Shown here in pieces: positions 10,170 through 23,100 of a DNA stretch of 31,047 bases. The notes under the pieces were generated by a model. The model made no database searches. It had not been told where the DNA came from and worked only from the letters and a program-made list of their open reading frames with translations. Made by a program: the position numbers and the translations under genes. The stretch comes from Cochliopodium minus (taxonomy: Eukaryota; Discosea; Himatismenida; Cochliopodiidae): assembly GCA_024220525.1 (NCBI GenBank), contig JAMYWO010000024.1:153910-184956 (forward strand). The letters are read 5' to 3'. Every line of letters begins with the position of its first letter. Position 1 is the first letter of the stretch.

Positions 10170-13100
10170 TTAATCGTTTGAAAGATAAAAGTAGTTTCCT
10201 TGCTCCTTCTGTTCTCTATCATTGACAGAATCAAACTTATTGATACGAGGTCTCCAATTATCCTTATCTCTTCTAAAAGTGACTTTGAGGGTTTTAAGGA
10301 AAGAGTTCATACCTATCAAAAATTTAAAAATGATTTTAAAAAAAAATTAAAAATTAAAAAATAAATCAAAAAAAAAAGAATTGTTTTTTTTACCACTCAA
10401 AAGGGATTCCGGACTACGAGCATTACACTTAACGGAAGGTTCACCATCAAAAACGATAACTCTGTCAGCCAAATAGGTGGCCATGATGAAATCGTGTTCT
10501 ACAATGAAAGCAGTCTTTTTGGAGTGCATGATAAATCTTTTAATCACTTTGGATGCATTGATACGTTGTTCAGAATCCTTTTTTAAAAAAGATTAATAAA
10601 TTAAAAAAAAAAAAATTAAATTAAAATTAAAATTAAAATTAATTAAATTAAAATTAAAATTTAAAAAAATAATAATTTTTTTTTTTACCAAATAAGCAGA
10701 AGGTTCATCAATGAGATAAATGTCAGCAGGTTTACCCAAAGCCAAAACCAAAGCGACACGTTGCAACTCTCCACCAGAAAGATTTTTTACAGTCAAATCG
10801 AGAAGAGGCTCAATGATGAGGGGTTTGACGACATCAGAAGAAAACTGAGAGTGGGTCCATGCATTTTTAATTTTGGTGTTTAACAACTCTTTCACTGTTC
10901 CACTGAATTTTGGTGCGATTGTTTGTGGTTTGTATGACACGTTCAATGTTGGCACTTGGTATCCCTCGTCTGGTGTTATCTTTCCTGTTTTTTTTTTTTT
11001 TTTTTTAAAAAGAAATATATCAAATTAAAAAAATTAAAAAAATCAAAAGAGAAATAATGAAGAAAATTTAGAAATGAAAATAAATGTTCCTAAAAAAAAA
11101 TTTATAAAAAAAAAATTAATAAAACATAGACAAATCTTTTAATAAAAATTATTAAGAAATCAGGGTTGAAATTCAAAAAAAAAATTTAAATATTAAAATT
11201 ATCTCACTTTTAAAATTTTGAAAAAAAAAATATTTCAAAAAAATTATTTTTAATTTATTTAAAAATTTTGAAAAAATTTGTAATAAAAAAAAAGAAAAAA
11301 GGAAAATTACCAGCAAGCATTTGAATGAAGGTAGTTTTTCCTGTACCGTTTTCACCCAACATGACGATGATTTCAGAAGTGTTGAAGGAACCTTTGTCGA
11401 CAGAAAGTTGGAAAGTTTCTCTCGTCTTCTTCATTGAAGGATAATTAAAACAGTTTTCACGTTTACTTTCTTCCAAATGATCTGTCACCTTTTTTTAATT
11501 AAAGAATGTTTTTAAAAATAAAATAAAAAATAAAAAATGAACAATTAAATAATAAATAACAAAATAAAATAAATAATAAATAACAAAAACTAAAATAAAA
11601 ATAATAAATTAAAAATAAAAATAACAAAAAAAGTTATATTAAAATAAAATATTATAAATAAATAAAAAATTAAAATTAACAAAAAAGTAATAGAAATAAA
11701 TTTAAAATAAATTTAAAATAAATTTATAAATATAAAATATTAATAAATAAAATAAAACAAAAAAAAAATAATAGCAATAAATTTAAAATAAAATTTTAAA
11801 TAAAAAATGATAAATATAAAATAAAAAGGGTTTCTACCCTGAAAGAAAGGGAAGTTTCTCTGAAGCGGAGATTTTCGGTAGGAACTTTTCCTTCCAAGAA
11901 AATGTTGATGCCTTCTCTGACACCAAAAGGTAAAGTGACAACACCGTAAGCACCAGGCAAACCATACAAAACGCAAACAAAGTCACTGAGGTAATCCAAA
12001 ATGGACAAGTCGTGTTCCACACAAATCACAAACTTTTGAGGAGTTAAAAGACTTCTTATCGTTCTTGCTGCTTTCAATCTTTGTGAAATGTCCAAATAAC
12101 TACTTGGTTCGTCAAACATGTACACTTCTGCTTCTTGGACACAACTTAATTTTTTTTTAACAAAAAAAAAAGTTAATGTGTTTAATAATAATAAAAAATT
12201 AATACACTAATATGTAATAATAAAAAATTAATACACCAATGGAAAATTCAATTAAATTAAATAATGGTGTAAAAATAAATTAAAAATAAATAAGCAAAAT
12301 TAATTGAAAATAATGAATGAATTAATAAATTTTAAAAAAAGAACATTAAATTAAACAATAAATATAACAAAAGAAATTGTTTAATAAATAAATAAACAAG
12401 AAATTAAATAAATCACAAATAAAAAATAAATGGATTGTTCAAAAAATAATCAAAAAAAAAAGACTTTAAAATGAACAATAATGAAATTAAAAAATTAAAA
12501 AAGATTAAAGAAATTAAGAAATTAAAAATAAAAAAGATTAAATAAATAAAGGGAAAAGAGTACACAGTACAAATAGCAAAACGTTGCAATTCACCACCAG
12601 AAAGTTCTTCGACATTTCTCTCCAACAACTTTAAGAGATCCAAGGATTCATAAAAAGTTTGTTTCATCTTTTTATCATCTCTTTTTTCTATGATCTTTCC
12701 GATTTGCCCTTTCACTGCTTTAGGAATGGCATCGACGTACTGGGGTTTGATGACTGCTTTCACTTCGTCTTGGAGCACCTTGGTGAAATAGTTTTGCAAT
12801 TCACTTCCTCTGAAGTAGGTCACTACCTCTTCCCAGTCTGGTGGTGACTACAATTTTTTAAAAAAATTTGAATGATGTAAGAAAAAGATTTAAGAAAATT
12901 ATTCAAAAAAAAAAAAGATTTTAAATAATAAAGAGATGAGATTAAAATTTGTTTTTAGTTAATTATGATCGATAATTGGATCAACATATACAAATGATAA
13001 TTTGGATCATTGATAATTATATGGGTATTTGAAAAGTTGAGATATAAAAATTGATCCAAATTATATGGCGCACATTAAATTCTCACAAAAAAATTTGATT

Positions 13101-14037
13101 CTTTTGTGAGAAATAAGTATGGCAATTTAGAGATGTTCAAAAGTTTACAACAGTTTAAATTTAGTAAGCTAATAATTAATATCCGCTCACAAAGTTGTAA
13201 ATTTTGGACATGTCTAATGGCAATTGTAATTTGTTTCAAATATAAAAGATATTATATTGTGAGATCCAAGATTATCATTATTATTGATCCATTTTTATAA
13301 ATTTTTTTTTTGATTAATTTTTATACATAAGCAAATTGTGTATTATATATAATCAAGAAATAAAGAGTTTTGTAAATTGGATTTAGGATAATTAGAAACT
13401 ACAAATAGAAAATTTTACACTAAAATTTCCCAAATTTGGTTTCAATTTGAGAGCCAAGATTTTGAGTGCAGTGGATTTTCCTTGAAAGAAAAGTTAAGTC
13501 TTATTTTTTTTTGATTTAATTTACATTATATGCTTACCAATACCATTGGTTCCTACCAATCCTAAGACTTCACCAGGTCTTGGAGTTGGCAATCTGTGTA
13601 ATTTAAATCCATTTTGCCCATATCTGTGGGTGGTCTCTTTCTCGAGAGATTTTGGAAGATTGATGATTTGAATAGCATCAAGAGGACATTTCTTTACGCA
13701 AATACCACAACCAATACATAATTCTTCAGATATAACTGCAATTTTTGATGTTTTTTTCACTTCAATACATAATTTTCCTGCAAATCAAATAATATAAAAT
13801 GGGTTTCAAATATTTAAATTTATAAAATAAATAATTAGGAAAATCATTAAATATATTTTTTTATTCTCTTTTCTTCATATGAATTTATCCATATATATAA
13901 TTAATATAATTACCCAATTTAACCACAGGACAGTTTCTTTTGCAATCCAAATTACATTTTTTTGGTTTACAACGATCTTCAGCTACAATAGCAATTCTTG
14001 TTAATTTTTCATTTTTATCTTTCTTTTTGCTTGACAT
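10170..14037 (-). CDS. ABCE1: ABCE1 / Rli1 ribosome-recycling ATPase
   Basis: Nine exons (14037-13914, 13777-13538, 13480-13419, 12847-12564, 12144-11838, 11488-11311, 10984-10689, 10577-10394, 10312-10170) join in phase to 605 residues, the normal family length. The N-terminus carries both 4Fe-4S clusters (CKPKKC...CKRNCP and [12 protein letters not shown]). Nucleotide-binding domain 1 has [18 protein letters not shown] and [12 protein letters not shown]. Domain 2 has [18 protein letters not shown] and [12 protein letters not shown]. The hinge/C-terminal [13 protein letters not shown] is also present. ABCE1 splits post-termination 80S ribosomes in the cytosol. Every catalytic element is intact. 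One intron (12848-13418) is much longer than the others. The gene is convergent with TDP1 and in tandem behind the HTTM gene. Confidence 0.98.
12848..13418 (-). other. Long ABCE1 intron with a possible dispersed repeat
   Basis: This 571-base intron between AGT|GTAAAA and TTGTAG|TCACCA is bounded by exons whose phases match. Unlike its neighbours it is not plain A/T filler. It contains three ordered blocks (ATGATCGAT, TACAAATGATAAT, GATCCAAATT) that recur in the same order in the Crinkler-type gene intron at 21176-21269, suggesting a shared short mobile or dispersed sequence. Confidence 0.45.
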
Positions 14038-14304
14038 ATTTTTGGTATTGAGCAAATATCTCTCTTATTTTTTTTTTTAAATTTTTCTTGTGATGATTTT
14101 TTTTTGTTGATTCTAATATTTTTCTTAATTATTTCCATTATGGTATGAGCCAAAAGAAAAAGATCCCTTTAAAATAAAAAAAAAAAGGAAACTATTTGAG
14201 TTGGAATTGAATTGGAAAACTATTTGCTTCACATCAAGTATATTTAAAATTCAAACTTTCTTGTGTTGATTTGTTATATCTTTATTATTTATTTTAAATA
14301 TTTT

Positions 14305-17300
14305 TTAATATTCAGGTTTTTTGTCGAAACATTGATGGGACCAAATAACGCGAGGATAATAGCGAAGAGGAAGACCTCCAAGATTGATACTTTCAGAACC
14401 CTCCATGACTTGAAAGTTCCACAATTTTTCAGGAGTGAGAGGATGTCTTTTGTTCCATTCTCTACAAACATACCTCCCAAACAACAGTCTTATATCCCCA
14501 TATCCCGATCTTAGCCCATTTTCGTAGTATTTGAACCATCTGTGATTTCCAATTGATTCATGGAATGGTTCTGGAGGATTTCCCGTATATTGTGATCCTT
14601 GCCAAGTAAACATCCCTCGATTATCAAAAATATCAAATGTTTGATTATTCACCATTTCAGCTAAAAAAAAAGAATTTAAAAAAGTAAATTAAAATAAAAA
14701 AATAAAAAATTATTATAAAAACAAATAAAAATAAATAAAAATAAAATAAAATAAATAAAAATGAAATAAAATAAAAATAAAATATATTTTATTTAAAAAA
14801 TAAAGAATAAGAACCTTTAATATTTAACCACCAATTAGAAGTTGGGGGATGAGGAGAAAACATGTTCCATTGTTGGTCCAATCCTTTAAAAATTTTTTAT
14901 TTTTATTTTTATTTTTATTTAAATGAATATTTTTTTTTTTACCAGTCAAAAGACCAACGAAATTGAAAGAGGGATGGAGAACATAAACACCAGTAGATCT
15001 CAAATTCCACAAATATACGTAAAAAAGCAAGAAAAAGATAAAAAAATTGAGAAAAAAGTGTTTGGTGAGATGAAACGTTTCTCTGAAAATAACTTTCTCT
15101 TTCTTTTTCTTCATTAAATAATATCTGACTTTTTTTTCATTGGAATTTTCTTCACCAAGCAAACTGTCATCAGAATTTTTGTCATTATTATTTTTTTTTT
15201 GATAATTATTTTTATCATTTTTATCTTTGTTAGCGGAATTATTTTTTAAAGAAAAATGAAAAGGGAAAAAATGATTTAAAAATAAAAAAAATTTGTTAAG
15301 AAAGGAGATAAGAAAAGGGATCATGGAAAAGACAGGGAGAATGAATTTCGACAAAAGACCAATGAAATGGCTTCTCTTCATCATCTCAAAAACTCCCTCC
15401 ATGTTTTGTTTAGATTGGAAATGGTGAGGATCATCGTTATCTTTGGAGAGTATCAGTAAGAAGAAAAGTTGCGAAATATTCTCCGTCTCCAAAATTTTTT
15501 CAATTCTGTTTTTTTTATTCAAAAATTCTTTTTCATCTTCGTTTAAATTATCATTAAAATTATTATTATCAAAATTATTATTATTAAAATTATTATTATC
15601 ATTTTTTCTAAAATAAGAAGAAACATCTATTATTTTTTTATCATTAAAATGAATAACTTCTTCACCATTTCCATTTTCATTCGAAAAATTTTCATTTTCA
15701 TTTTCATTATCATTTTGATTTTTGATTTTATTTTGAATTTTGTTATCGATGAAATGTTTGTGTAGAAAAAGGAAATGAGTGTTGTGAGGCAAGAAAAAGA
15801 CAGAGTAGATCATCATGAAAAAACAGGACACGTAATTTTCTTCATTCAAAAAAATCTCCATTTTTTCTTTTTCACAGGACACCACGTTTCTTTCCCTCAC
15901 CTTTCTCTCCAGAAAGTCCCATAACATCTTAGGGAGTGATCCTACCAATACCTTTATTTTTTATTGTAACATTATATTAATCTTTTATTTTTAATTTTGT
16001 TAATCTTTTAATAAATTTAATTATTTTTATCAACTTTCAGTCATGATTAATTTTTTATTATTTTTTATTTTTTACTTTTAAAATTTTTTAATTTTTTAAT
16101 TTTAATTATTTTTTTATATTTTTTTTATTTTTATTTTATTTTTTTAACCATATATTTATTATTCATATTATTTTTTGATTTACTATTCTTATTATTTTTT
16201 TCACTTTTATTAATTTTATTAATTTACATTTATTTGAATTTTATTTATTTTTATTTATTTTATTTTTATATTTTATTTATCAAAATTTTTTTTTTTTAAA
16301 TTTTTTTTTACAGAGCTAGGATACCAAAAAAAGACACCGAGATACATATTAGTACCCAAACCAATGTGCATGAGCAAGAAGCCGAGACTACCTATAAATT
16401 TACACCATCCTATTTTGAAGGGAGACAACAAAAGAAAACTTCCCCAGTACTCCCACTTTGTAACCAAAAATGTCAACACTTTCAATGCACCTGGATAATT
16501 CAACATCTCCAATGCCATTCCTGTTTGAAAATATTTCCTTCATTAAAAAAAAATAATGAATAAAAAAAAAAATTAAAAAAATTAAATAAAATATTTTGTT
16601 TACAATTTTAAAAAATATGAAAAATGTTTTAGAAATAAAAATGAAGTTTTTATTTCAATTTTTATTTTAAAATTTTGAAAAGTATCCAAATTGAATTAAA
16701 TAAATTAAATGAATATTTGAAAATAAAAATCTAAATGAAAATCAAAATATATGAAAATAAATAGATGATTTAAAAAAAATTAAATTAAATTAATTTTTTT
16801 TGCACAAAAAATAATAATAATAGAAAAAAAAAAATAAAAAAATATTAAAAAATAAAAAACTTATAAAAAATGGATTTTTACAAACTTAAAGCGTATTGGG
16901 TGGCTTCATATGAGGAAACCCAAGCTGCTCCAGTTTTGAAAAAGACGGAGAAATAGTAAAGGAAAAATATCTGAAAATAAAAAGACACTGATGCAGCATT
17001 AAAAAAAGAGTTATCTTTCTCGTCCAATTTTTTGAATGGATGCAAAAGTGAGAAATTAGGATTTACTTCTCTTGCATTATCCGTTTCTAATTTAAAGAAA
17101 AAGCGTTTTTTTTTATTTTTTTATTTTTTTTTATCATTATTTATTTTTTTGATTTTATTTATTTTGTTATTTTGATTTTTGATTTTTTGATTTTATTACT
17201 TTAATTTTTATTTTTTGATTATTATTATTTATTATTTATTTATAATTTTTTGATTATTTGATTATTTTATTTTTTGATTATTTATTTTTTTGATTTTATT

Positions 17301-18262
17301 TATTTTGTTATTTTTTGTTATTATTTTTTATTTTATTATTTATTATTTATTTATAATTTTTTTATTATTTTATTATTTTATTTTTTTATTTATTTTATTT
17401 TATTTTTTTTTATTACTTTTTATTATTTTTTTTTCAAATTTTTTGGTTATTATTTTTTTATATTTTTTTACTTTCATTTGAAAAAGGATCTTTTTTCCAT
17501 TGTTCGAGTACGTAATCAATGGAATATCGCTTTCCCATGGGCAGAAAAAGCAAAAAAAAGAGAATGTTTCTCATATAAATGTCTCCATTACTCAAAACGA
17601 AAGGATTTCTAGCTTGCAATGAAATCATCATATACCAAAGAACAATCCCACTAATCCTCGTTTTGTATCCTAAAAATAAAATTAATTTTTGTTTTATTTA
17701 TTACATTTTTATTTATTTTATTAATTTATTTATTGATTTTTTTTTTTTACCCACCAACCAAAATAAAATGACGAGAATGTGGAACAAAAATATGAGAGTC
17801 ATAAATACATGATTTCCTGTGGTGAAATGAATAGGAAGTCTATAATTATTTTCCCTTTAAAAAAAATTTCAATAATTCAGTGAAATGAGATTTGTTTTTA
17901 TCATCACCATCTTAACATTGCTAATGATCTCAAAATAACTCCTTTGTCAGTGTAATGTGCCTTTAAATCGAACATTCTATCAATCATATCTCCTATCATC
18001 ACCAATGAAAAGACTATTCTGAACACTGCCAATCCTCTGAAAAGAATATATTCAAATTAAAATGTTAATAATTTCAATATATGGATGATATGATTTGATG
18101 TTATGTGGATGGGAGAAAAATATTTTTTTTTTATAATTTTATTTTTGGATTCAACTTTTCCCATTACCTCAAATCAATTGAAAAAGTATCTCTGATCCTC
18201 CCAAATACCCCACTTAAAGTACAAAATTCTTTGAATCTGTTTGTTCGCAAGATATTTTTCAT
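14305..18262 (-). CDS. HTTM-domain (vitamin K-dependent gamma-carboxylase-like) membrane protein
   Basis: Nine exons (18262-18168, 18036-17908, 17854-17751, 17669-17472, 17086-16886, 16520-16312, 15951-14943, 14883-14815, 14660-14305) join in phase to 789 residues. HTTM landmarks appear in family order: LAVFRIVFSLVM, FDLKAHYTDKGV, MISLQARNPFVLSNGD, LFLPMGKRYSIDYVLEQW, YYFSVFFKTGAAW, LVGSLPKMLWDF, LDQQWNMFSPHPP, then a soluble tail of about 120 residues. The family comprises multi-pass membrane proteins related to gamma-glutamyl carboxylase; most lack a proven reaction, so no substrate is assigned. The Lys in FFKTGAAW aligns with the carboxylase catalytic-base region. Between LPKMLW and the C-terminal block there is an extra segment of about 300 residues, hydrophilic and Asn-rich with two or three further hydrophobic stretches. 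Donors GTTTGT and GTGATG are assumed for two introns because only they preserve phase. Confidence 0.88.
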
Positions 18263-20153
18263 TTTTTTTATATATCTTAAAAAATTTTTTTTCATTACAT
18301 TTGTAGACTTATCAATTGAAAGCAATTTGATAGTTTAAATTTCACTTGATTAATCTGTTGAAAAACAGTTGAATTTTAATAAATAAAAAAAAATATTTTA
18401 ACAAATTTTATTCTATTTTTCTTTGTGCTCTTCTGATTCATTGGATAAAGAAGGAATGTGTTAGAAATAAGGAGAAAATCTAATTATGACCTTTTCTTTG
18501 AATACGAATTACCATCAATAATTCTTGTTTTATTAAGGTATTTCCAGTGGATTTGTTAAAACATCATTTTAAACCCACTAAAAGACTATTTATGTGATGA
18601 GCAATTTAAAAAGAACAAATCACAAAAAAAGTATAAACGAAAAAAAGAAAAGAAAAAGGAACAACCAAAATAAGATTGAAATGAGGGTCAATTTGAAACA
18701 CTAACAGAATTGTATTCTCAAATACAATTTCAGCAAACTCAAACAATCATTTCTCGGCTAATCCTTCCAAAATTTTTGTTCCATGTTGGAGAACCAAACT
18801 TTTTTCTCTAAGCCCAAATTGAAGAATTACAATATCAATTTGTGAGGTGTTTTTAAAAAATAAAAAAAAAATCAGATGAAAAAAATTTTTAGATATTTCA
18901 ATCAACAATACAGAAAATTTATCAAATAATATGAAAGATAAAAAAGAACCAAAGCCATATATAGAATATAGGTTAATCAAATGATCTTTCCAAGGGATTC
19001 AAAACAATGAAATGGAAAGTAAAATTACGTAATTCAACTGGATATTGGGAAATACAACCTTTGGCTTCTTCAATAGATACAACTAGAAGTTACTATAGAA
19101 TTGGAAGAGGGAAAAAATAGTTTTGCCAAACTAACCATCGTAAATTTTTCCTCACAAAATACATTGCAGAAATAGATTTAGACAAACAAATAAGCAAAAT
19201 AAAATTGAAACTCTTTTGCAGATCCTATCCTATTCCATTGAAAATTAAATTCTATATATTTCAGGAATTTATGGAAATTAATATGCAAAAAAAAATGATT
19301 TCAATTGGCAAGATATCTGTGATTTGATCATTTCAAATGAATACGAAAAAATATTCTCACAAACCAAAAAAAATTGAACCTCAAAAATCAAATAATATTT
19401 TAATTTATTTCTCAATTATATGGAAAACAATAATTAACAGATTATATAAATACAATTCCTCAAGAAGTTGAATCATACCTCAAGAATTCAAACTTATACC
19501 AATAATAAAATCTCAATAGTACCACATAAAAAATTTGTGAAGAAATGGAACTGGGAGAACATGAAAATAAGTTAGAGGAAGTGTCTGATTGGTGTAACAT
19601 AAATCTCAAGCAGATTCTTGATTATTACATCCAGTGGTAAGTTAATAAAGTAAATATTGTTGCTGAACTAATTGAAATTATTTTATACATTATTTTTAGT
19701 ATATAAGAAGAGGTGGCAATGATTTTGTGCGTTTTACAACATTAATTGAAATTTCTCAAGAAAGTGTATAATAAAATGTCCAAAAATAAAAAGAAATAAA
19801 ACAATACAGATTGAATAAAGAAAATAATACAATCGGAACTCCAAGGAATCTAATCAAATGGATTGAAGAGAATGATAATTAAATTTGATTTGATTGTTTT
19901 CCAGAAAACAGTATGATTGACAGTTTGAGAAGTTGTAATTAAAATTTTTGGAATCCACCATATGGTAGTAGGTCAAGTGGGATTAAACAATTTATTTTAT
20001 GAAAAAGATACAAACAATAAAATAACTTTCTTTTTAATACCAAATAATTCAAGTACAAATTATTACAATCAAAAAAATCATTGTTGGGTGTTTTCCAAAA
20101 AAAGTAATGCCATTCATTTCAAATATTAAGATAAGGTAAAATTATTAAATAAA
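18263..20153. other. Gene-poor region with exon-like debris
   Basis: About 1.9 kb has no gene I can assemble. Four pieces look coding but cannot be linked. (i) Minus strand 18747-18845 reads LQFGLREKSLVLQHGTKI... to a stop. (ii) Plus strand about 19012-19127 reads MKWKVKLRNSTGYWEIQPL... to a TAG. (iii) Plus strand 19545-19636 starts with ATG and ends at a good GTAAGT donor, but no downstream acceptor keeps the frame. (iv) Plus strand 19962-20129 is a 55-codon ORF (MVVGQVGLNNLFYEK...). I recognise none of them. Decayed gene copies or a decayed mobile element would explain the pattern. Confidence 0.45.
19962..20129 (+). CDS. Small hypothetical ORF upstream of Crinkler-type gene
   Basis: A 55-codon ATG-to-TAA frame with non-repetitive composition (for example NQKNHCWVFSKKSNAIHF) ends 24 bases before the Crinkler-type start codon. 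I recognise no domain. It may be a last-exon remnant of a decayed gene rather than an independent gene. Confidence 0.25.
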   Translation: MVVGQVGLNNLFYEKDTNNKITFFLIPNNSSTNYYNQKNHCWVFSKKSNAIHFKY

Positions 20154-23100
20154 ATGGATAAAAAACTTCTTGACTCTTTACTTGAAAAAAATGGAATGGA
20201 AAATATTAAAGACACAATCGAAAATGTTTTAGGTGTTGAAAAAATAGAAGATTTTTTGAAATTGAGTGAAAAAGATATAAAGAATCCAAAAATTCGTGTT
20301 GTCGATCAAGTAAAATTAAACAGATTGATATCAAGTCTTAAATATAAAGATATAATAGAGAAAGGAATACATACTGAAGTGGTTGAATTGTGCAAAAGTA
20401 TAGAAAAAATAAATGAAGATGATATGAAGAAATATAATGTAACATTCATTGATGATAAATACAAAATAGAAGATTTTTTGCAATTGAGTGAAAATGATAA
20501 AAATAATCCAAAAATTCGTGTTGAATCAAATCTTAAATATAAAGATATAATAGAGAAAGGAATTCATACTGAAGTGGTTGAATTTTTCAAAAGTATAGAA
20601 AAAATGGATAAATATGATAAGAAGAAATATATTGTAGCATTTATTGATAATAAATACATCACAAAGGAAGATATAAAAAAGATAAATAAAGAAGATTTGG
20701 AAAAAATGGGAATAGTAGGGAATCACATAAAATTAATAATTGAATCAAAATTGGTAAAAATTTTTTATAATTAATTTTTTTCTTCAAAAAATTCTTTGAA
20801 TACAAATTTTCCTCATTGAAATATTAAATTAAATTATCAATGCTTTTAACAATACCAACAGCAAGGAAGCCATATTGTTTCCCTTTTAGAAGAGGGGAGA
20901 TTTGAAGCTCTTAGAATTATGATGGAAAAACAACCTTGGCTCAAAGAAAAAGAAATCCTTCAAATCAAGAAAGATGCAAGAAAACAGATAAGTCTCTCTC
21001 GAAACTTCGGAAACTGGGGCTTCGAAGGGACAACCCAACTTCTTTTAGAGTTTTTGAGAGGTATTTTCAGAATAGATAGTAAAGAATCTATCATTACCAT
21101 CGTAGGAGGATCAGGAAGTGGGAAGGTAAATTTAATAAATAAATATTTTATCGTTCAAAAAATTTGTCAGCAAAAAATGATCGATATAAATCGACAATAA
21201 TCAATAAATACAAATGATAATATGAAAATTTGATTTCATATGTTAAGATGATAAAAATGATCCAAATTTTAGGAAAATGTTTATTTTGTTTATTAAAAAA
21301 AAAGTCTTTCTCTATTGATACAATTTGCAAAGGATTGCTTGAAGAAAATTTCAATGAGATATTGATTAAAAATCTCTCAGCTAAGGAAGATTTCACACAT
21401 ACTCTTCAAATGTACGAAAAATACAAATCTTTCATTTTTCCAATTGCGATTACTTTAAATATGTGGTCTTCATATGAAAAAATATATATCAAAAATAAAG
21501 ACAATGTACTCACAGAGGCTGAGCTCATAGACAACGTTCATCAATTGGTTGGAATTAGGATCTTGTATCAGTTGTAAAAAAAATTATTTAAAACAAATTA
21601 ATTTTTCGAAATTATTTTAATTGAAAATTTTTATAGGTTTTACGATTCACCAAATGCCTACGGTGATTTCCAAAGACTATTCACCAATTTCAAGCTCTCA
21701 TTACAGTTTGTTTTCAAATTCACCGAGTATTACTTGAGAAGAAAGATAGATAAAAAACAAATTATATACATAGCATTGATTATCGATGATCACAAGTTGT
21801 TTGATAAACCAGAATTTCTCAGGAAAACAGTGAAAAATGAAGTCATTAATTTCAATTTGAACAGTAGTACTTCCAAAATTAGATTTGCTTTTTCTGCTCA
21901 CTTGCCCAAAGATTATTCATACGATACAGCAATCTTATTGCCCTGTCAAACAGAATCATTTCCTCTTAAAACTGCCCAAATGATTTTGAAGGAGTTTTGG
22001 GATTTGAGAGATGCAAATAGAAGGCTCATTCTTTCAGTTTATAAACACAAAAGAGGATTGGAATATCTTTATTCTTTTTTTAATAGTCACAAAGAGTCAA
22101 GTGAAAAAACGACTCATCTTATCACTGAATTTTCTCATGGAGGAATCAACGAAAAGAGTTACTATCAAAAAGGATTGGATCATCTTTTTAATTCTTTAAA
22201 GGTATATAAACATTCATCTTCCAATCTTTTTTTTTAATTTGTTTAATAATTTAAAAATCATCTTTTAATGCATTTTTAATTTTATTTTTTAAATATAATC
22301 TAATTTTAAATGTTTCTTTTTTATTTTTTAAAAGGTTTACCTTTCAGGCGTTACCTTCGAATTCGTTGAGGCTTGTTTAGGGAGAAAAGTACTTGTTGAT
22401 GAAAGTTTTGTTGTGAAATCAGGTAGAGTAGATATTTCCCTCCCGAGCGATTACGTTTCCCGTGGATTTTTTGTTAATAACAGCCTTACAACAGATAAAC
22501 CATTTTATCCTGATTCCACTGTGTAAAATTTTTTTTTGTGTATTTTATTTCAAATTATATTTTTCAATAACAAAATAAATAATATAAAGTTTTTACAATT
22601 TAATTTATTTTATTTCAAATTTAATTTTTCAAAAAAATAATATTGTAGTGCTTGGCTTTATACATACAGCAAAATGAATGAAAACTCTGATCTTGAACAT
22701 GAGAAAACCTTTTCAGATTGCATCAAACAAATATTGAGTTCTACATATGATGCAAAAAGTAACGAGATCTTTGTAATAAACGTTGTCTTTTTGAAATTGT
22801 ATGGACTCCAAAAAAGAGGTGTAGTAAAAATAAGCTTGTTTGAGCTCTTCGGAGAGTCTTTGAGATATAACAATACTTTACCAAACAAGTCTGTCAAATT
22901 TGACACAATTGATCCCCGTAATACATTTATTCTTCTCCAAAAAAATAATTTCAAGATTGTTTCTCAAAATTACCAAATGAACAATTTTGTTAACAATGTC
23001 GAGCTCTTTTCAATTGGTTCACTTACAAGCTTTGAGGAGGGAAATAAGGGATTTGACCAATTCTATTCTCTTTTGGTTGAAATTGACGGGGAGGTGGATT

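Noticed and set aside
17100-17480. Plus-strand hydrophobic ORF of Phe/Ile/Tyr codons
   Set aside because: T-rich intron of the minus-strand HTTM gene; the apparent membrane protein is a composition artefact.
19545-19760. Two-exon small gene (MELGEHENKLEEV... joined to RRGGNDFVRFTTL...)
   Set aside because: The donor at 19637 is good, but no acceptor downstream keeps an open frame; kept only as debris.
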